A DNA stretch of 37,247 nt from JBCBJZ01 sp038522635 (GTDB lineage Bacteria; Pseudomonadota; Alphaproteobacteria; Rhizobiales; Hyphomicrobiaceae): NCBI GenBank assembly GCA_038522635.1, contig JBCBJZ010000014.1:1-37247 (forward strand), read 5' to 3'. Shown in pieces: positions 24,993-33,692 of this stretch. The position numbers were made by a program, and so were the translations under genes. The notes beneath the pieces were generated by a model. That model had not been told where the DNA came from, ran no database searches, and saw nothing but the letters and a program-made list of their open reading frames with translations. Within the stretch, counting starts at the first letter, position 1; every line of letters starts with the position of its first letter.

Positions 24993-26188
24993 TGAGCCAA
25001 CCCTGCGACATTCTCATCTATGTGCAGCATTTGCTGGGCATCGGGCACATGAGGCGTGCCGCCGTGCTCGCCCGAGCCGCCCAGGCGCGCGGGCTTACCG
25101 TCAGCGTGGTGAGCGGCGGCATGGCGAACGCGCGCGCTGATTTTGGCGCAGCACGGGTGCATCATCTGCCGCCGCTGCGCACAGCGGATGCGACCTTCAC
25201 GCGCTACCTCGATGAAAGCGGTGCTGTCGCGGACGACGCCTATTGGCGCAGCCGGGCCGAACAACTGCACGCGATTGACATGGCGGAGCAGCCAGCGATG
25301 ATCCTGACCGAGCACTTTCCCTTCGGACGGCGGCGGTTCCGCCACGAGATCATCCCCATCCTTAAGGCCTGCCGGGCGCGCGGCGGAACGACCGTCTCGT
25401 CGGTGCGCGATGTGCTGGTCGACACCGGCAACGTGCCCAAAGCGCAAGACATGGTGGGGTTGGCGCGCGACCACTTCGACGCCGTTCTGGTGCATGGCGA
25501 TCCCGCGGTGATCTCGTTTGATGAGACGTTCCCGCCCGCGAGCGCTTTGGCCGATAAGCTGATCTACACCGGCTACGTCGTCGATGATCGCGACGCCGCG
25601 GACAACCCTGCAGCCACGTCCAGCGATGACGCAGCAAACCCCGATGGCACCGATGAGATCATCGTATCGGCGGGGGGCGGAGCTGCCGGGATGCCACTGC
25701 TCGCCTGTGCGCTCAACGTGGCATTGACCCAGCGCGGCGAAAGGCACCGCTGGCGTGTCCTGTGCGGACATGCGCTGCCCGCACCCTCGTTTGAACGGTT
25801 GCAGAACCTTGCCGCGGATGCCGCTCATATCGTTGTCGAACGCGCGCGGCCGGACTTTCACGCGCTGCTGCGGCGTTCGCGACTGTCGATCTCGCAAGCG
25901 GGTTACAACACCGTGATGGACGTGGTGACCACGGGCGCGCGTGCGCTGCTCGTTCCTTTCTCGCAAGATGGCGAGAGCGAGCAAATGTACCGCGCACAAG
26001 CGTTTGCAGGCCGGGGCCTGGTGGCGCTGCTCGATGAAAATGAAATGACCCTCGACACGCTTGCCGACTCGGTTGAACGCGCGTTGACCCTGGAGCCGGT
26101 CGGGCCTGAGGCGCTGGCGATCGACGGGGCATCACGCTCGGGCGATACGCTCCTAGCGCTGCGGCGCGGCACGGCGATCTCACGATGA
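24992..26188 (+). CDS. Glycosyltransferase, COG4671-type, paralogue of the operon's first gene
   Basis: 398 residues. The start DILIYVQHLLGIGHMRRAAVLARAA has the same N-terminal G(I/L)GH(L/M)RR motif as the protein at 20790. The C-terminal half has the expected donor site: LSISQAGYNTVMDVV then ALLVPFSQDGESEQMYRA, with EQ as in MurG-type enzymes. A short Asp/Ala/Asn-rich insert (DDRDAADNPAATSSDDAANP) lies just before the C-terminal domain's IIVSAGGG. The ATG overlaps the previous stop by one base (TGATG). Two COG4671-type enzymes in one operon suggest two successive transfers to the same acceptor; this is inference. Confidence 0.85.
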   Translation: MSQPCDILIYVQHLLGIGHMRRAAVLARAAQARGLTVSVVSGGMANARADFGAARVHHLPPLRTADATFTRYLDESGAVADDAYWRSRAEQLHAIDMAEQPAMILTEHFPFGRRRFRHEIIPILKACRARGGTTVSSVRDVLVDTGNVPKAQDMVGLARDHFDAVLVHGDPAVISFDETFPPASALADKLIYTGYVVDDRDAADNPAATSSDDAANPDGTDEIIVSAGGGAAGMPLLACALNVALTQRGERHRWRVLCGHALPAPSFERLQNLAADAAHIVVERARPDFHALLRRSRLSISQAGYNTVMDVVTTGARALLVPFSQDGESEQMYRAQAFAGRGLVALLDENEMTLDTLADSVERALTLEPVGPEALAIDGASRSGDTLLALRRGTAISR

Positions 26189-26242
26189 GCACGCTCATTC
26201 GCCCGACCCGCTTGCCACGCATCGCCAGGAACTCATAGACCG

Positions 26243-27022
26243 ATGACGTCCTGGCCCGCCCTTACCGAAGAACTTGACCGCTGGCACGGGGCAGGTCTGC
26301 GCGCCACGCTTTGGTGGCGGGACGATGATGCGGCCCGTGTGACCACGGCGCTCGAGCGGTTGCTCACCTTGAGCGAAACCACCGCGACCCCGCTTGCACT
26401 CGCGGTGATCCCTACAGCCGCAACGCCCGAATTGGCGCAACGCCTCTCAACGGTGCAGCATACAAGCGTGCTGCAGCACGGCTACGCCCATACCAACCAT
26501 GCACCGGCGGGTGAAAAGAAGGCTGAGTTTGGCGATCACCGCGGCGCGCAGGAGCTAGCCCACGATCTCGCCCGCGGCCGTGACGCGCTCGCCGCGATGC
26601 CAGGGCGTGTGGCGATGTTCGTGCCGCCTTGGAACCGGATCGGCGCGCGCGGGATGGCACTGTTGAAGCGGCACGGTTTCAGCGCGGTCTCGACGTTTGC
26701 GCAGGCTTGGCAAGGCGCGCACGCCGGCCCATGCCGCCACGAAATCAACGTCGCCGTCTGCAACACCCATGTTGATATCATCGACTGGAGGCAAACCCGG
26801 CGCTTCGCTGGCAGCCGTGGCTGCCTCGCTGCGCTCGTCGACCACCTACAGCGCCAACGCAACCGACCTGACGATCACAAAGAGGCAACCGGCATCCTCA
26901 GCCACCACTGTGATCATGATGACGCGTGCTGGGGTTTCCTTAACGACCTGATCACAATCACAGCCCAGCACCCCGCTGTGACCTGGATTTCCGCAGGCGA
27001 GGCGGGCAAGGTAGCGCCATGA
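26243..27022 (+). CDS. Polysaccharide deacetylase-like (NodB-homology) protein
   Basis: 259 residues. The carbohydrate esterase 4 signs are a TLWWRDDDA stretch (Asp 27-29) for the catalytic base and metal Asp, LQHGYAHTNH with the HxxxH metal ligands (His79, His83), and FVPPWNRIG (126-134), which fits the Pro/Trp-containing third motif. SHHCDHDD near the C-terminus fits the last His motif. No signal peptide is seen, so it may act in the cytoplasm on a lipid-linked or nucleotide sugar rather than on secreted polymer. It begins 54 bases after the COG4671-type gene, and its stop overlaps the next start (ATGA). It would remove acetyl groups from N-acetylated sugars made by the neighbouring glycosyltransferases. 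Confidence 0.78.
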   Translation: MTSWPALTEELDRWHGAGLRATLWWRDDDAARVTTALERLLTLSETTATPLALAVIPTAATPELAQRLSTVQHTSVLQHGYAHTNHAPAGEKKAEFGDHRGAQELAHDLARGRDALAAMPGRVAMFVPPWNRIGARGMALLKRHGFSAVSTFAQAWQGAHAGPCRHEINVAVCNTHVDIIDWRQTRRFAGSRGCLAALVDHLQRQRNRPDDHKEATGILSHHCDHDDACWGFLNDLITITAQHPAVTWISAGEAGKVAP

Positions 27023-29055
27023 ACGAGCATATAACGCCACCCCATTCGGCAGCCCGGATTGCCGGTGCCGCCGCCGCGGGCACCGCCGCGTCGGAGGGCG
27101 ATCTGCTGCGGGTGGACGACCTGGCCGTCTCGTTCATGACGCCCGGCGGTCCGGTGTCGGCGCTGCGCGGCATCACCTTTCGCGTGCGCGCAGGCTCCAA
27201 CGTTGCGATCGTGGGCGAAAGCGGCTCCGGCAAGAGCGTGACCGCGCAGGCGATCATGGGGTTGCTACCGCGCAATGCCACGATCGAGGCGGGCACGATC
27301 ACCTTCAATGACCCTGCAACGGCTGCCGCCGCGGCCGCGGCCGACGCCGGCAAGTCCGGCCGCACCCTTCAGGCTGGTAAGCCCGCCCCAACCAGCATCG
27401 ACTTGGCCGCCCTTGATCCCCGCTCAACCGCGTTCCGCAGCATCCGCGGTGGGCGCATTTCCATGATCTTCCAAGAGCCGATGACCTCGCTCTCACCGGT
27501 TCACCGCATCGGCGATCAGATCCGCGAGGCGCTTGAGCTGCATGCTTCCGTTCGCGGTCAAGCGGCGGAAACGCGCGTGCGCGACATGCTCAAACTGGTG
27601 CGTTTCCCCGATCCCGAGCGCGGCTACAAATCGTTCCCGTTCGAGCTCTCAGGGGGCTTGCGCCAGCGCGTGATGATCGCGATGGCGTTGGTGTGCCGCC
27701 CATCACTATTGATCGCGGACGAACCGACGACGGCGCTCGACGTCACAGTGCAAGCGCAGGTCCTTGGCTTGATCCGCGACCTCCAAAGCGAGTTGGGCAT
27801 GGCGGTCATGCTCATCACGCACGATATGGGCGTGGTTGCGAACGTCGCGGACGAAGTTGTCGTGCTGTACCGCGGACAACGCATGGAAGCGGGCACTGCG
27901 CAGGACATTTTCACAACCCCACGCCATCCCTACCTCGTCGCCCTGATGAACGCGGTGCCGCGCATCGATATCGAAGTGCCGCAGCGCCTGCAGCCGATGG
28001 GAATGGATGCTGATCAGGCGGAGGAAGCCGCGCGCGCCAGAGCCCGGGCGGCCGCTGGAGACTCCAAGGCGCTGGCTGCCCGGTCCGATGCCTCCACGCC
28101 CCTCTTGTCGGTGCGCAACTTGCACAAGAGCTTCCAAATCCGCGCTGAGACGTTCGGCTTCGACAGCAAAACGGCAAAGACCGTGAAAGCGGTCGACAAC
28201 ATCTCGCTCGATGTACGTGCCGGCGAATGTCTGGGTCTTGTCGGTGAATCGGGCTGTGGCAAGACGACGTTGTCGAAGATGATCATGGGGGCGGTGCGCC
28301 CTGACGAAGGCGAGATCATCTACGCGGGCGATGAGGGTGAACCGCCGGTCGACCTTGCGCAGCTCGACGAAGCCGGCATGCGTCCCCTGCGGCGGCACAT
28401 CCAGTACCTGTTCCAGGATCCCAACGGTTCGCTCAACCCGCGCATGACGGTGCTGTCGTTGGTCGCGGAGCCCATGCGCGTCCAAAAGGTTGGTACTGAA
28501 GAAAGTCGGCGCCAGCGCGTTGAAGAACTGCTCGACATCGTCCGGCTTGATCCGCGGTTTTTGAACCGTTACCCGCACTCGTTTTCGGGTGGCCAGCGCC
28601 AGCGCCTGGGGATCGCGCGGGCACTGACGCTGTCGCCGCGCATGCTGATCCTTGATGAACCGGTATCCGCGCTCGATGTTTCGACGCAGGCGCAGGTGCT
28701 CAACCTGCTGAATGACCTGCGCGCTGACATGGGCCTGACCTATCTGTTCATCACGCACAATCTGGCGGTGGTGAATTACGTCGCCGATCGCATTGCGGTG
28801 ATGTGCGCTGGACGCCTCGTGGAGCTCGCCCCCCGCCGCAACATCTTCGCCGATGCCCGTCACCCCTATACGCGTGCGCTGTTGGCGTCGGCGCCATCAC
28901 CTGACCTGAAGCGGCCGCTCGACTTCGAAGCGATCCGAGATGGTGCAGCGACGCGGCCGGAGAACTGGCCCGCGCCGTTTGATGATCACGCCGATGACCG
29001 CGCGCGCATGGTGGAAGTGGCGGATGGTCACTTCGTTCGCCAGCGCGGCGCGTGA
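27019..29055 (+). CDS. Fused double ATP-binding subunit of a peptide-type ABC importer (DppD-DppF fusion)
   Basis: 678 residues with two complete ABC domains. Domain 1: Walker A GESGSGKS (66-73), signature LSGGLRQ (210-216), Walker B LLIADEPTTALD. Domain 2: GESGCGKT, signature FSGGQRQRLGIARAL, Walker B LILDEPVSALD, H-loop FITHNLAVV. The arrangement matches GsiA- and YejF-type fusions. Domain 1 carries an extra Ala-rich segment (about 98-126, between NDPATAA and SIDLAALDP), and the linker between domains is Ala/Arg-rich. The start overlaps the deacetylase stop, and the matching binding protein and two permeases follow two genes later. All motifs are intact, so an active ATPase is expected. Confidence 0.93.
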   Translation: MNEHITPPHSAARIAGAAAAGTAASEGDLLRVDDLAVSFMTPGGPVSALRGITFRVRAGSNVAIVGESGSGKSVTAQAIMGLLPRNATIEAGTITFNDPATAAAAAAADAGKSGRTLQAGKPAPTSIDLAALDPRSTAFRSIRGGRISMIFQEPMTSLSPVHRIGDQIREALELHASVRGQAAETRVRDMLKLVRFPDPERGYKSFPFELSGGLRQRVMIAMALVCRPSLLIADEPTTALDVTVQAQVLGLIRDLQSELGMAVMLITHDMGVVANVADEVVVLYRGQRMEAGTAQDIFTTPRHPYLVALMNAVPRIDIEVPQRLQPMGMDADQAEEAARARARAAAGDSKALAARSDASTPLLSVRNLHKSFQIRAETFGFDSKTAKTVKAVDNISLDVRAGECLGLVGESGCGKTTLSKMIMGAVRPDEGEIIYAGDEGEPPVDLAQLDEAGMRPLRRHIQYLFQDPNGSLNPRMTVLSLVAEPMRVQKVGTEESRRQRVEELLDIVRLDPRFLNRYPHSFSGGQRQRLGIARALTLSPRMLILDEPVSALDVSTQAQVLNLLNDLRADMGLTYLFITHNLAVVNYVADRIAVMCAGRLVELAPRRNIFADARHPYTRALLASAPSPDLKRPLDFEAIRDGAATRPENWPAPFDDHADDRARMVEVADGHFVRQRGA

Positions 29056-29065
29056 GGGGACGGGG

Positions 29066-30526
29066 ATGCTGGGTGTCACGCCATCACCATCGTCGTCGCA
29101 GAGCGAGGACGCGACCGGTATGGCCGCAAACCCTCTCCCGGTGATCGCGTTGGCCGGTCCTGACGCGCTTGATGCGATCGCAGCAACCGTGGAGGCCATG
29201 GGGGACGACAACGCGTGGGTTGCGCTGATCGGCCCACGCGAGACGCTGTTGGGGACACGCGCGGCCGCGATGCTGGCCCCGCTACAGGCGCGTTTCGACG
29301 CGGTCTGGGGCGGGGTTGCGCTTGGGGAAGACTGTGGGGGTGACGACTCTGCGGGAGAGGACCGTGGCGACGAAACCCAGAGTCGCTCTGAGGCCTCTGA
29401 GCGGCTGGAGCCCCGCAACCGCACTTACGCGTTGGGCGATCTGAGCGCGGTTCCAAACGTGGCGCGCTACGGCTGCGATGATCGCGTCAACGCTATGCAC
29501 GCCGCGTTGCATTGGTGGGTCGGTGCAAGTTGCCTGATGCGAGCCGGCGTTGCGCGAGCGCTGGCCGCACAGCTCCGGTCGACCTTGGGCGCCGCCGAAG
29601 CGCGCGATCCAGAAACGGTTGCGACCGCGCTCTTTCTTGCCGCCTGGCGTGACCATCGCTGCCTGAAGATCGCTGAGCCGCTCACCAGTGCTGTCGACCT
29701 GCCAGAAAGGGCGCCGGCATGCCGGACCATGATCCTGGATGCGCTTGAACGCGCGCCAGCCTGGATCGCTTTACCAGCGCAGCGACCGGGTAACGGGCCA
29801 AGTGGTGGGCCAGAGAGCCGGCCAAGCGGTGAGCAAGCCACCGTCGATCTCGCCTACACCGGCCGCAATCCCACCATCGAACGCGTGCAACTGCGAGGCG
29901 TCTTCTACGAGCAGCGCGAACTTGAGGCTGTCGCCGCAGCGCTGCGCCCCCGCGCGCATATCGTCGACGTCGGCGCCAACACCGGCAATCACGCATGCTA
30001 CCTCGCCAGCCACACCGACTGCCGCCGCATCACCGTGTTCGAAGCCGCGCCCTTCACAGCCGGCGTGCTGCGCGAAACGATCGCACGCAACGGCTTCGAT
30101 CGCGTGGACATCCGCCACCTTGGCATCGCGTGTGGCGCGTCTCACGCCACCATGCGCTTCAAACGCAGCCGCAAAGGCCACCTCGGTTCGGCGCGGCTTG
30201 AACCGCTGCCCACCGGCACAACGCTCGAAGGGTCAAGCCGCGCCGGCGACCTTGTCGAGGAGATCCCGATCGCGCCGCTCGATGCGCTGATCGATGAGCG
30301 CGTCGACTTCATCAAGATCGACGTCGAAGACATGGAACTCGATGTGCTGGCGGGCGCTGAACGGCTTATCGCCTCGCATCGGCCGGGCCTTCTGGTCGAA
30401 GTCGCAAGCGCCAACACGGGCGCGTTCGCCGCTTGGCTCGCGCGCTGGCAGTACACCGTCGAACGCGTGTTCCCCGACCAGGGATACGCCAACTATCTGG
30501 TCGCACCGCAGGGGGATCGCTCATGA
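29066..30526 (+). CDS. Two-part protein with C-terminal FkbM-family methyltransferase
   Basis: 486 residues. The C-terminal part (about 295-480) is an FkbM-type SAM-dependent methyltransferase: motif I IVDVGANTGNHACYL (299-313), then TVFEAAPF, and the FkbM-typical VDFIKIDVEDMELDVLAGAERLI. The N-terminal 230 residues are not recognised with confidence; alternation of hydrophobic strands and the stretch WWVGASCLMRAGVARAL faintly recall a GT2-type domain. The halves are joined by a Gly/Pro/Ser-rich linker (about 238-260), and an acidic low-complexity stretch lies at 88-115. Start 29066 has GAGGGGACGGGG directly ahead and lies 10 bases after the ATPase gene. FkbM enzymes often O-methylate sugars, which suits the glycan genes upstream. 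Confidence 0.85.
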   Translation: MLGVTPSPSSSQSEDATGMAANPLPVIALAGPDALDAIAATVEAMGDDNAWVALIGPRETLLGTRAAAMLAPLQARFDAVWGGVALGEDCGGDDSAGEDRGDETQSRSEASERLEPRNRTYALGDLSAVPNVARYGCDDRVNAMHAALHWWVGASCLMRAGVARALAAQLRSTLGAAEARDPETVATALFLAAWRDHRCLKIAEPLTSAVDLPERAPACRTMILDALERAPAWIALPAQRPGNGPSGGPESRPSGEQATVDLAYTGRNPTIERVQLRGVFYEQRELEAVAAALRPRAHIVDVGANTGNHACYLASHTDCRRITVFEAAPFTAGVLRETIARNGFDRVDIRHLGIACGASHATMRFKRSRKGHLGSARLEPLPTGTTLEGSSRAGDLVEEIPIAPLDALIDERVDFIKIDVEDMELDVLAGAERLIASHRPGLLVEVASANTGAFAAWLARWQYTVERVFPDQGYANYLVAPQGDRS

Positions 30527-32616
30527 GCGTCAGACATAAGATGGCCACGGGGCAAACGGGTCGTGCTGTCGTTTTGGCGATGGCCGCGGGGCTTGTGCTT
30601 GCGGTTGGCGTGAACGCCGCTGCCGCGCAGTCGACCTCGCGTGGCTCAGGCGCTAGCCCTGCCAATGCCGCAGCGCCCGATGCCTCAGCGCCGACTCCCC
30701 CTGCACAGACTTCCCCACCGTTGACTGGCACCACGCCCACAACCATCGCGCTCGAGCCTGCAGTCCGGCTCCCCAAGCTGATCGAACCGCCCGCCCTGGC
30801 GCAACGCGTCAAAACGGGCGCGCTGCCAGCCATCGACAAACGCATCCCCGCGCAGCCGCTGATCGTCACCTTCGATGACGATCGCATCAGCCAGGGCCGC
30901 TACGGTGGAACGATGACCCGCCTTATGGGTCGGGCGAAAGACATCCGCCGCATGCTCGCTTTCGGTTACGCGCGCCTCATCGGCTACGACCGCGATTACC
31001 GCTTTCAAGCCGACATGCTGCACTCGTTCACCGTGCGCGAGGGGCGCGAGTTCACGTTCAAGCTGCGCAAGGGCCATCGCTGGTCAGACGGCACACCCTT
31101 CACGACCGAGGACTTCCGTTATTATTGGGAGGACATGGCGCGCAACAAAGCGCTGTCGCCGGCAGGTCCACCGCGCCAGTTCATTGCGGGCGGCAAACTG
31201 CCCACCGTCGAGATCATCGACAGCCATACGATCATCTACCGCTGGGAGCAGCCCAACCCGTTCTTCCTGCCAGCCCTCGCCGGCGCCAGCCCGCTCTTCA
31301 TTTATCGTCCCGCCCACTATCTGAGGCGCTTCCACAAGCGCTACGCGCAGGCCGACGCGCTCAAGAAGCTCATCAAAAAGAAGCGCCGCCGCGACTGGGT
31401 TGGCCTGCATTTTCGCATGGATCGCATGCTGCGGTTGGACAACACGAAGATGCCGACGCTCGGCCCGTGGATGAACACCACCAAGTCGCCGTCAGAACGC
31501 TACATTTTCAAGCGCAACCCCTATTACCACCGCATCGATACGGCCGGTCACCAGCTTCCCTACATCGACCGGGTGGCGATCAACATCACGTCTTCAAAGC
31601 TGATTGCAGCCAAAGCTTCAAAGGGCGAACCATCGCTGCAGGCGCGGCGGCTGGAATTCAACAACTACACAATTCTGAAGCGCGGCTCGAAGCGGCACGC
31701 CTATGAGGTGCGCCTTTGGAAGACGTCGCGCGGTTCACAGATTGCGCTCTACCCAAACCTCAACGTCAAAGATCCGGTGTGGCGTAAGCTCGTCCATGAT
31801 GTGCGTTTCCGCCGGGCGCTCTCGCTCGCCATCGACCGCTACGAAATCAACCAGGTCATCTACTTCGGGCTCGCACAAGAGAGCGGCAACACCGTCCTGC
31901 CGCAGAGCCCGCTTTATTCAAAGCGCCTGCAAAAGCTCTGGTCCGCCTACCGGTTGGCCGACGCCAACGCGCTCCTCGATGAACTTGGCCTCACCAAGCG
32001 TGACAGCCGCGGGATCCGTCTTTTGCCGGATGGGCGCGCGATGGAAATCATCGTCGAGACCGCGGGCGAGGGCAGCGAACATTCCGACGTCCTGGAGTTG
32101 ATCCGTGACACTTGGGCGAAGGCTGGCATCAAGCTTTTCATCAAGCCGCTAACGCGCGAAGTGCTGCGGCGACGCGTGCGCGCGGGCCAGACCGTCATGT
32201 CGGTGTTCTACGGCCTTGATAACGGTATCGCGCTGCCCAACAGCGCCCCGCGTGAGATCGCTCCGACCCAGACCGATCAGCTCAACTGGCCGAACTGGGG
32301 GCTTTACCACATCTCCAGCGGCAAGATGGGCGAGGCGCCCCAACTCCCTGAAGCTCGGCGGCTTGCCGCGCTTTACAACCGCTGGACGGTCAGCCTGGAC
32401 GACGCGGAACGTAAGATGATCTGGCGCACCATGCTTGAGATCTACGCTGACCAGGTGTTTTCGATCGGCATCATCAACCGCGTGCCGCAACCGGTGGTGG
32501 TCGCGAAGGGGCTGCGTAACGTGCCACGCAAAGCGCTCTATTCGTGGGAGCCCGGTGGCTATTTCGGCGTGTTTCGCCCGGATCAATTCTGGTTCGTGCC
32601 ACCGCCGCGCAGTTAA
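30523..32616 (+). CDS. Periplasmic substrate-binding protein of a peptide-type ABC importer (SBP family 5)
   Basis: 697 residues, long for this family (usually 500-620). A signal peptide (basic lead, VVLAMAAGLVLAVGVNA, cleavage near AAAQ) is followed by a low-complexity Pro/Ala/Thr stretch of about 40 residues. Family landmarks are DYRFQADMLHSFTVREGREFTFKLRKGHRWSDGTPFTTEDFRYYW, NPYYHR and RFRRALSLAIDRYEIN. The ATG overlaps the stop of the methyltransferase gene (ATGA). With the fused ATPase and the two permeases it completes an importer. The extended length resembles binding proteins for larger ligands such as microcin- or muropeptide-type molecules (YejA kind), but the ligand cannot be read here. 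Confidence 0.92.
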   Translation: MSVRHKMATGQTGRAVVLAMAAGLVLAVGVNAAAAQSTSRGSGASPANAAAPDASAPTPPAQTSPPLTGTTPTTIALEPAVRLPKLIEPPALAQRVKTGALPAIDKRIPAQPLIVTFDDDRISQGRYGGTMTRLMGRAKDIRRMLAFGYARLIGYDRDYRFQADMLHSFTVREGREFTFKLRKGHRWSDGTPFTTEDFRYYWEDMARNKALSPAGPPRQFIAGGKLPTVEIIDSHTIIYRWEQPNPFFLPALAGASPLFIYRPAHYLRRFHKRYAQADALKKLIKKKRRRDWVGLHFRMDRMLRLDNTKMPTLGPWMNTTKSPSERYIFKRNPYYHRIDTAGHQLPYIDRVAINITSSKLIAAKASKGEPSLQARRLEFNNYTILKRGSKRHAYEVRLWKTSRGSQIALYPNLNVKDPVWRKLVHDVRFRRALSLAIDRYEINQVIYFGLAQESGNTVLPQSPLYSKRLQKLWSAYRLADANALLDELGLTKRDSRGIRLLPDGRAMEIIVETAGEGSEHSDVLELIRDTWAKAGIKLFIKPLTREVLRRRVRAGQTVMSVFYGLDNGIALPNSAPREIAPTQTDQLNWPNWGLYHISSGKMGEAPQLPEARRLAALYNRWTVSLDDAERKMIWRTMLEIYADQVFSIGIINRVPQPVVVAKGLRNVPRKALYSWEPGGYFGVFRPDQFWFVPPPRS

Positions 32617-32691
32617 CCGCCGCGCCTGGAGCATGGCGCCGCCAACCACCATCGGCCGTCTTGAGCGATCGATGCCTTGAGGAACGATCAC

Positions 32692-33678
32692 ATGCTGCGC
32701 TTCATCATCCGCCGCCTGCTGACGATGGTCGTGACGATGTTCGTGATCTCGATCCTCGTCTTCATCATCATCAAGCTGCCGCCCGGCGACTACCTGACGA
32801 CTTACATCGAGGAGCTAAAGGCACAGGGTGAAAGCGTTGATGAGACGCGCATCCAGTTCCTGCGCGAGCGCTACGGGCTCGATAAGCCCGGTTGGCAGCA
32901 ATACATCGCATGGATCACCGGGTTCGTGCAGGGCGACCTCGGGTGGTCGTTTGAGTATGACAAGCCGGTTGCGGATGTGGTTGGTGACCGCCTGTTCCTG
33001 ACGCTGCTGCTGAACTTCGCGACCGTACTTTTCGTCTACCTGGTCGCCTTTCCGATCGGCGTCTATTCGGCCACCAACCAGTACAGCTGGGGCGACCACG
33101 GGCTGACATTCCTCGGCTTCCTGGGGATCGCGATCCCGAACTTTCTGCTGGCGCTGATCCTGCTCTATTTCTCGAACGCGCTCTTTGGCACGTCGATCGG
33201 CGGTCTGATGGCGCCGGAGTACATCGGTGAACCCTGGTCGTGGGGCAAAGTGGGCTCCGTGTTGCAGCACCTTTGGGTGCCGGTGCTGGTGATCGGCTCG
33301 TCGGGGACGGCGGGCATGATCCGGCGATTGCGCGCCAACCTCCTCGATGAGCTGCAAAAGCAGTATGTGACGACGGCGCGTGCCAAGGGTCTGCACGAGC
33401 GGCGCGTCGTCTGGCGCTATCCGCTCAGGTTGGCGCTTAACCCGTTCATCGCTGACATCGGCTCGCTGATCCCGCAGCTTGTCTCAGGGGCTGTCATCGT
33501 CTCGGCGGTGATGTCGTTGCCGACCACCGGACCGATGCTGCTGACCGCGCTGCAAAGCCAGGACACCTACCTTGCAGGCTCGTTCTTGATGTTCCTCGCC
33601 GGGCTTACGGTCATCGGCATGTTCCTGTCGGATATCGCCCTTGCGATCCTCGACCCCCGTATTCGGCTAGACAGCTAA
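32692..33678 (+). CDS. Peptide-type ABC importer permease 1 (DppB/OppB type)
   Basis: 328 residues. It opens with the family-typical MLRFIIRRLLTMVVTMFVISILVF membrane segment and has about six hydrophobic segments. LRERYGLDKPGWQQYIAWI and the coupling loop VTTARAKGLHERRVVWRYPLRLALNP (the EAA-type motif facing the ATPase) are clear. TGPMLLTALQSQDTYLAGSF near the end is usual. The ATG at 32692 was chosen over a TTG at 32677 because TGAGGAA stands ahead of it. It lies 75 bases after the binding-protein gene, the largest gap in this part of the operon. Confidence 0.93.
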   Translation: MLRFIIRRLLTMVVTMFVISILVFIIIKLPPGDYLTTYIEELKAQGESVDETRIQFLRERYGLDKPGWQQYIAWITGFVQGDLGWSFEYDKPVADVVGDRLFLTLLLNFATVLFVYLVAFPIGVYSATNQYSWGDHGLTFLGFLGIAIPNFLLALILLYFSNALFGTSIGGLMAPEYIGEPWSWGKVGSVLQHLWVPVLVIGSSGTAGMIRRLRANLLDELQKQYVTTARAKGLHERRVVWRYPLRLALNPFIADIGSLIPQLVSGAVIVSAVMSLPTTGPMLLTALQSQDTYLAGSFLMFLAGLTVIGMFLSDIALAILDPRIRLDS

Positions 33679-33692
33679 AAGGCCCGCACGCC

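Noticed and set aside
24941..25999. Leftward ORF (352 codons) opposite the second COG4671-type gene
   Set aside because: Antisense to a well-supported glycosyltransferase; no domain signature.
27706..28863. Leftward ORF (385 codons) opposite the fused ABC ATPase
   Set aside because: Antisense to a complete double ABC domain; composition typical of a shadow frame.
30433..30522. Upstream extension of the binding protein to 30433
   Set aside because: It would put 30 basic residues ahead of a good signal peptide and overlap the methyltransferase gene widely; the ATG at 30523 gives the usual ATGA overlap.
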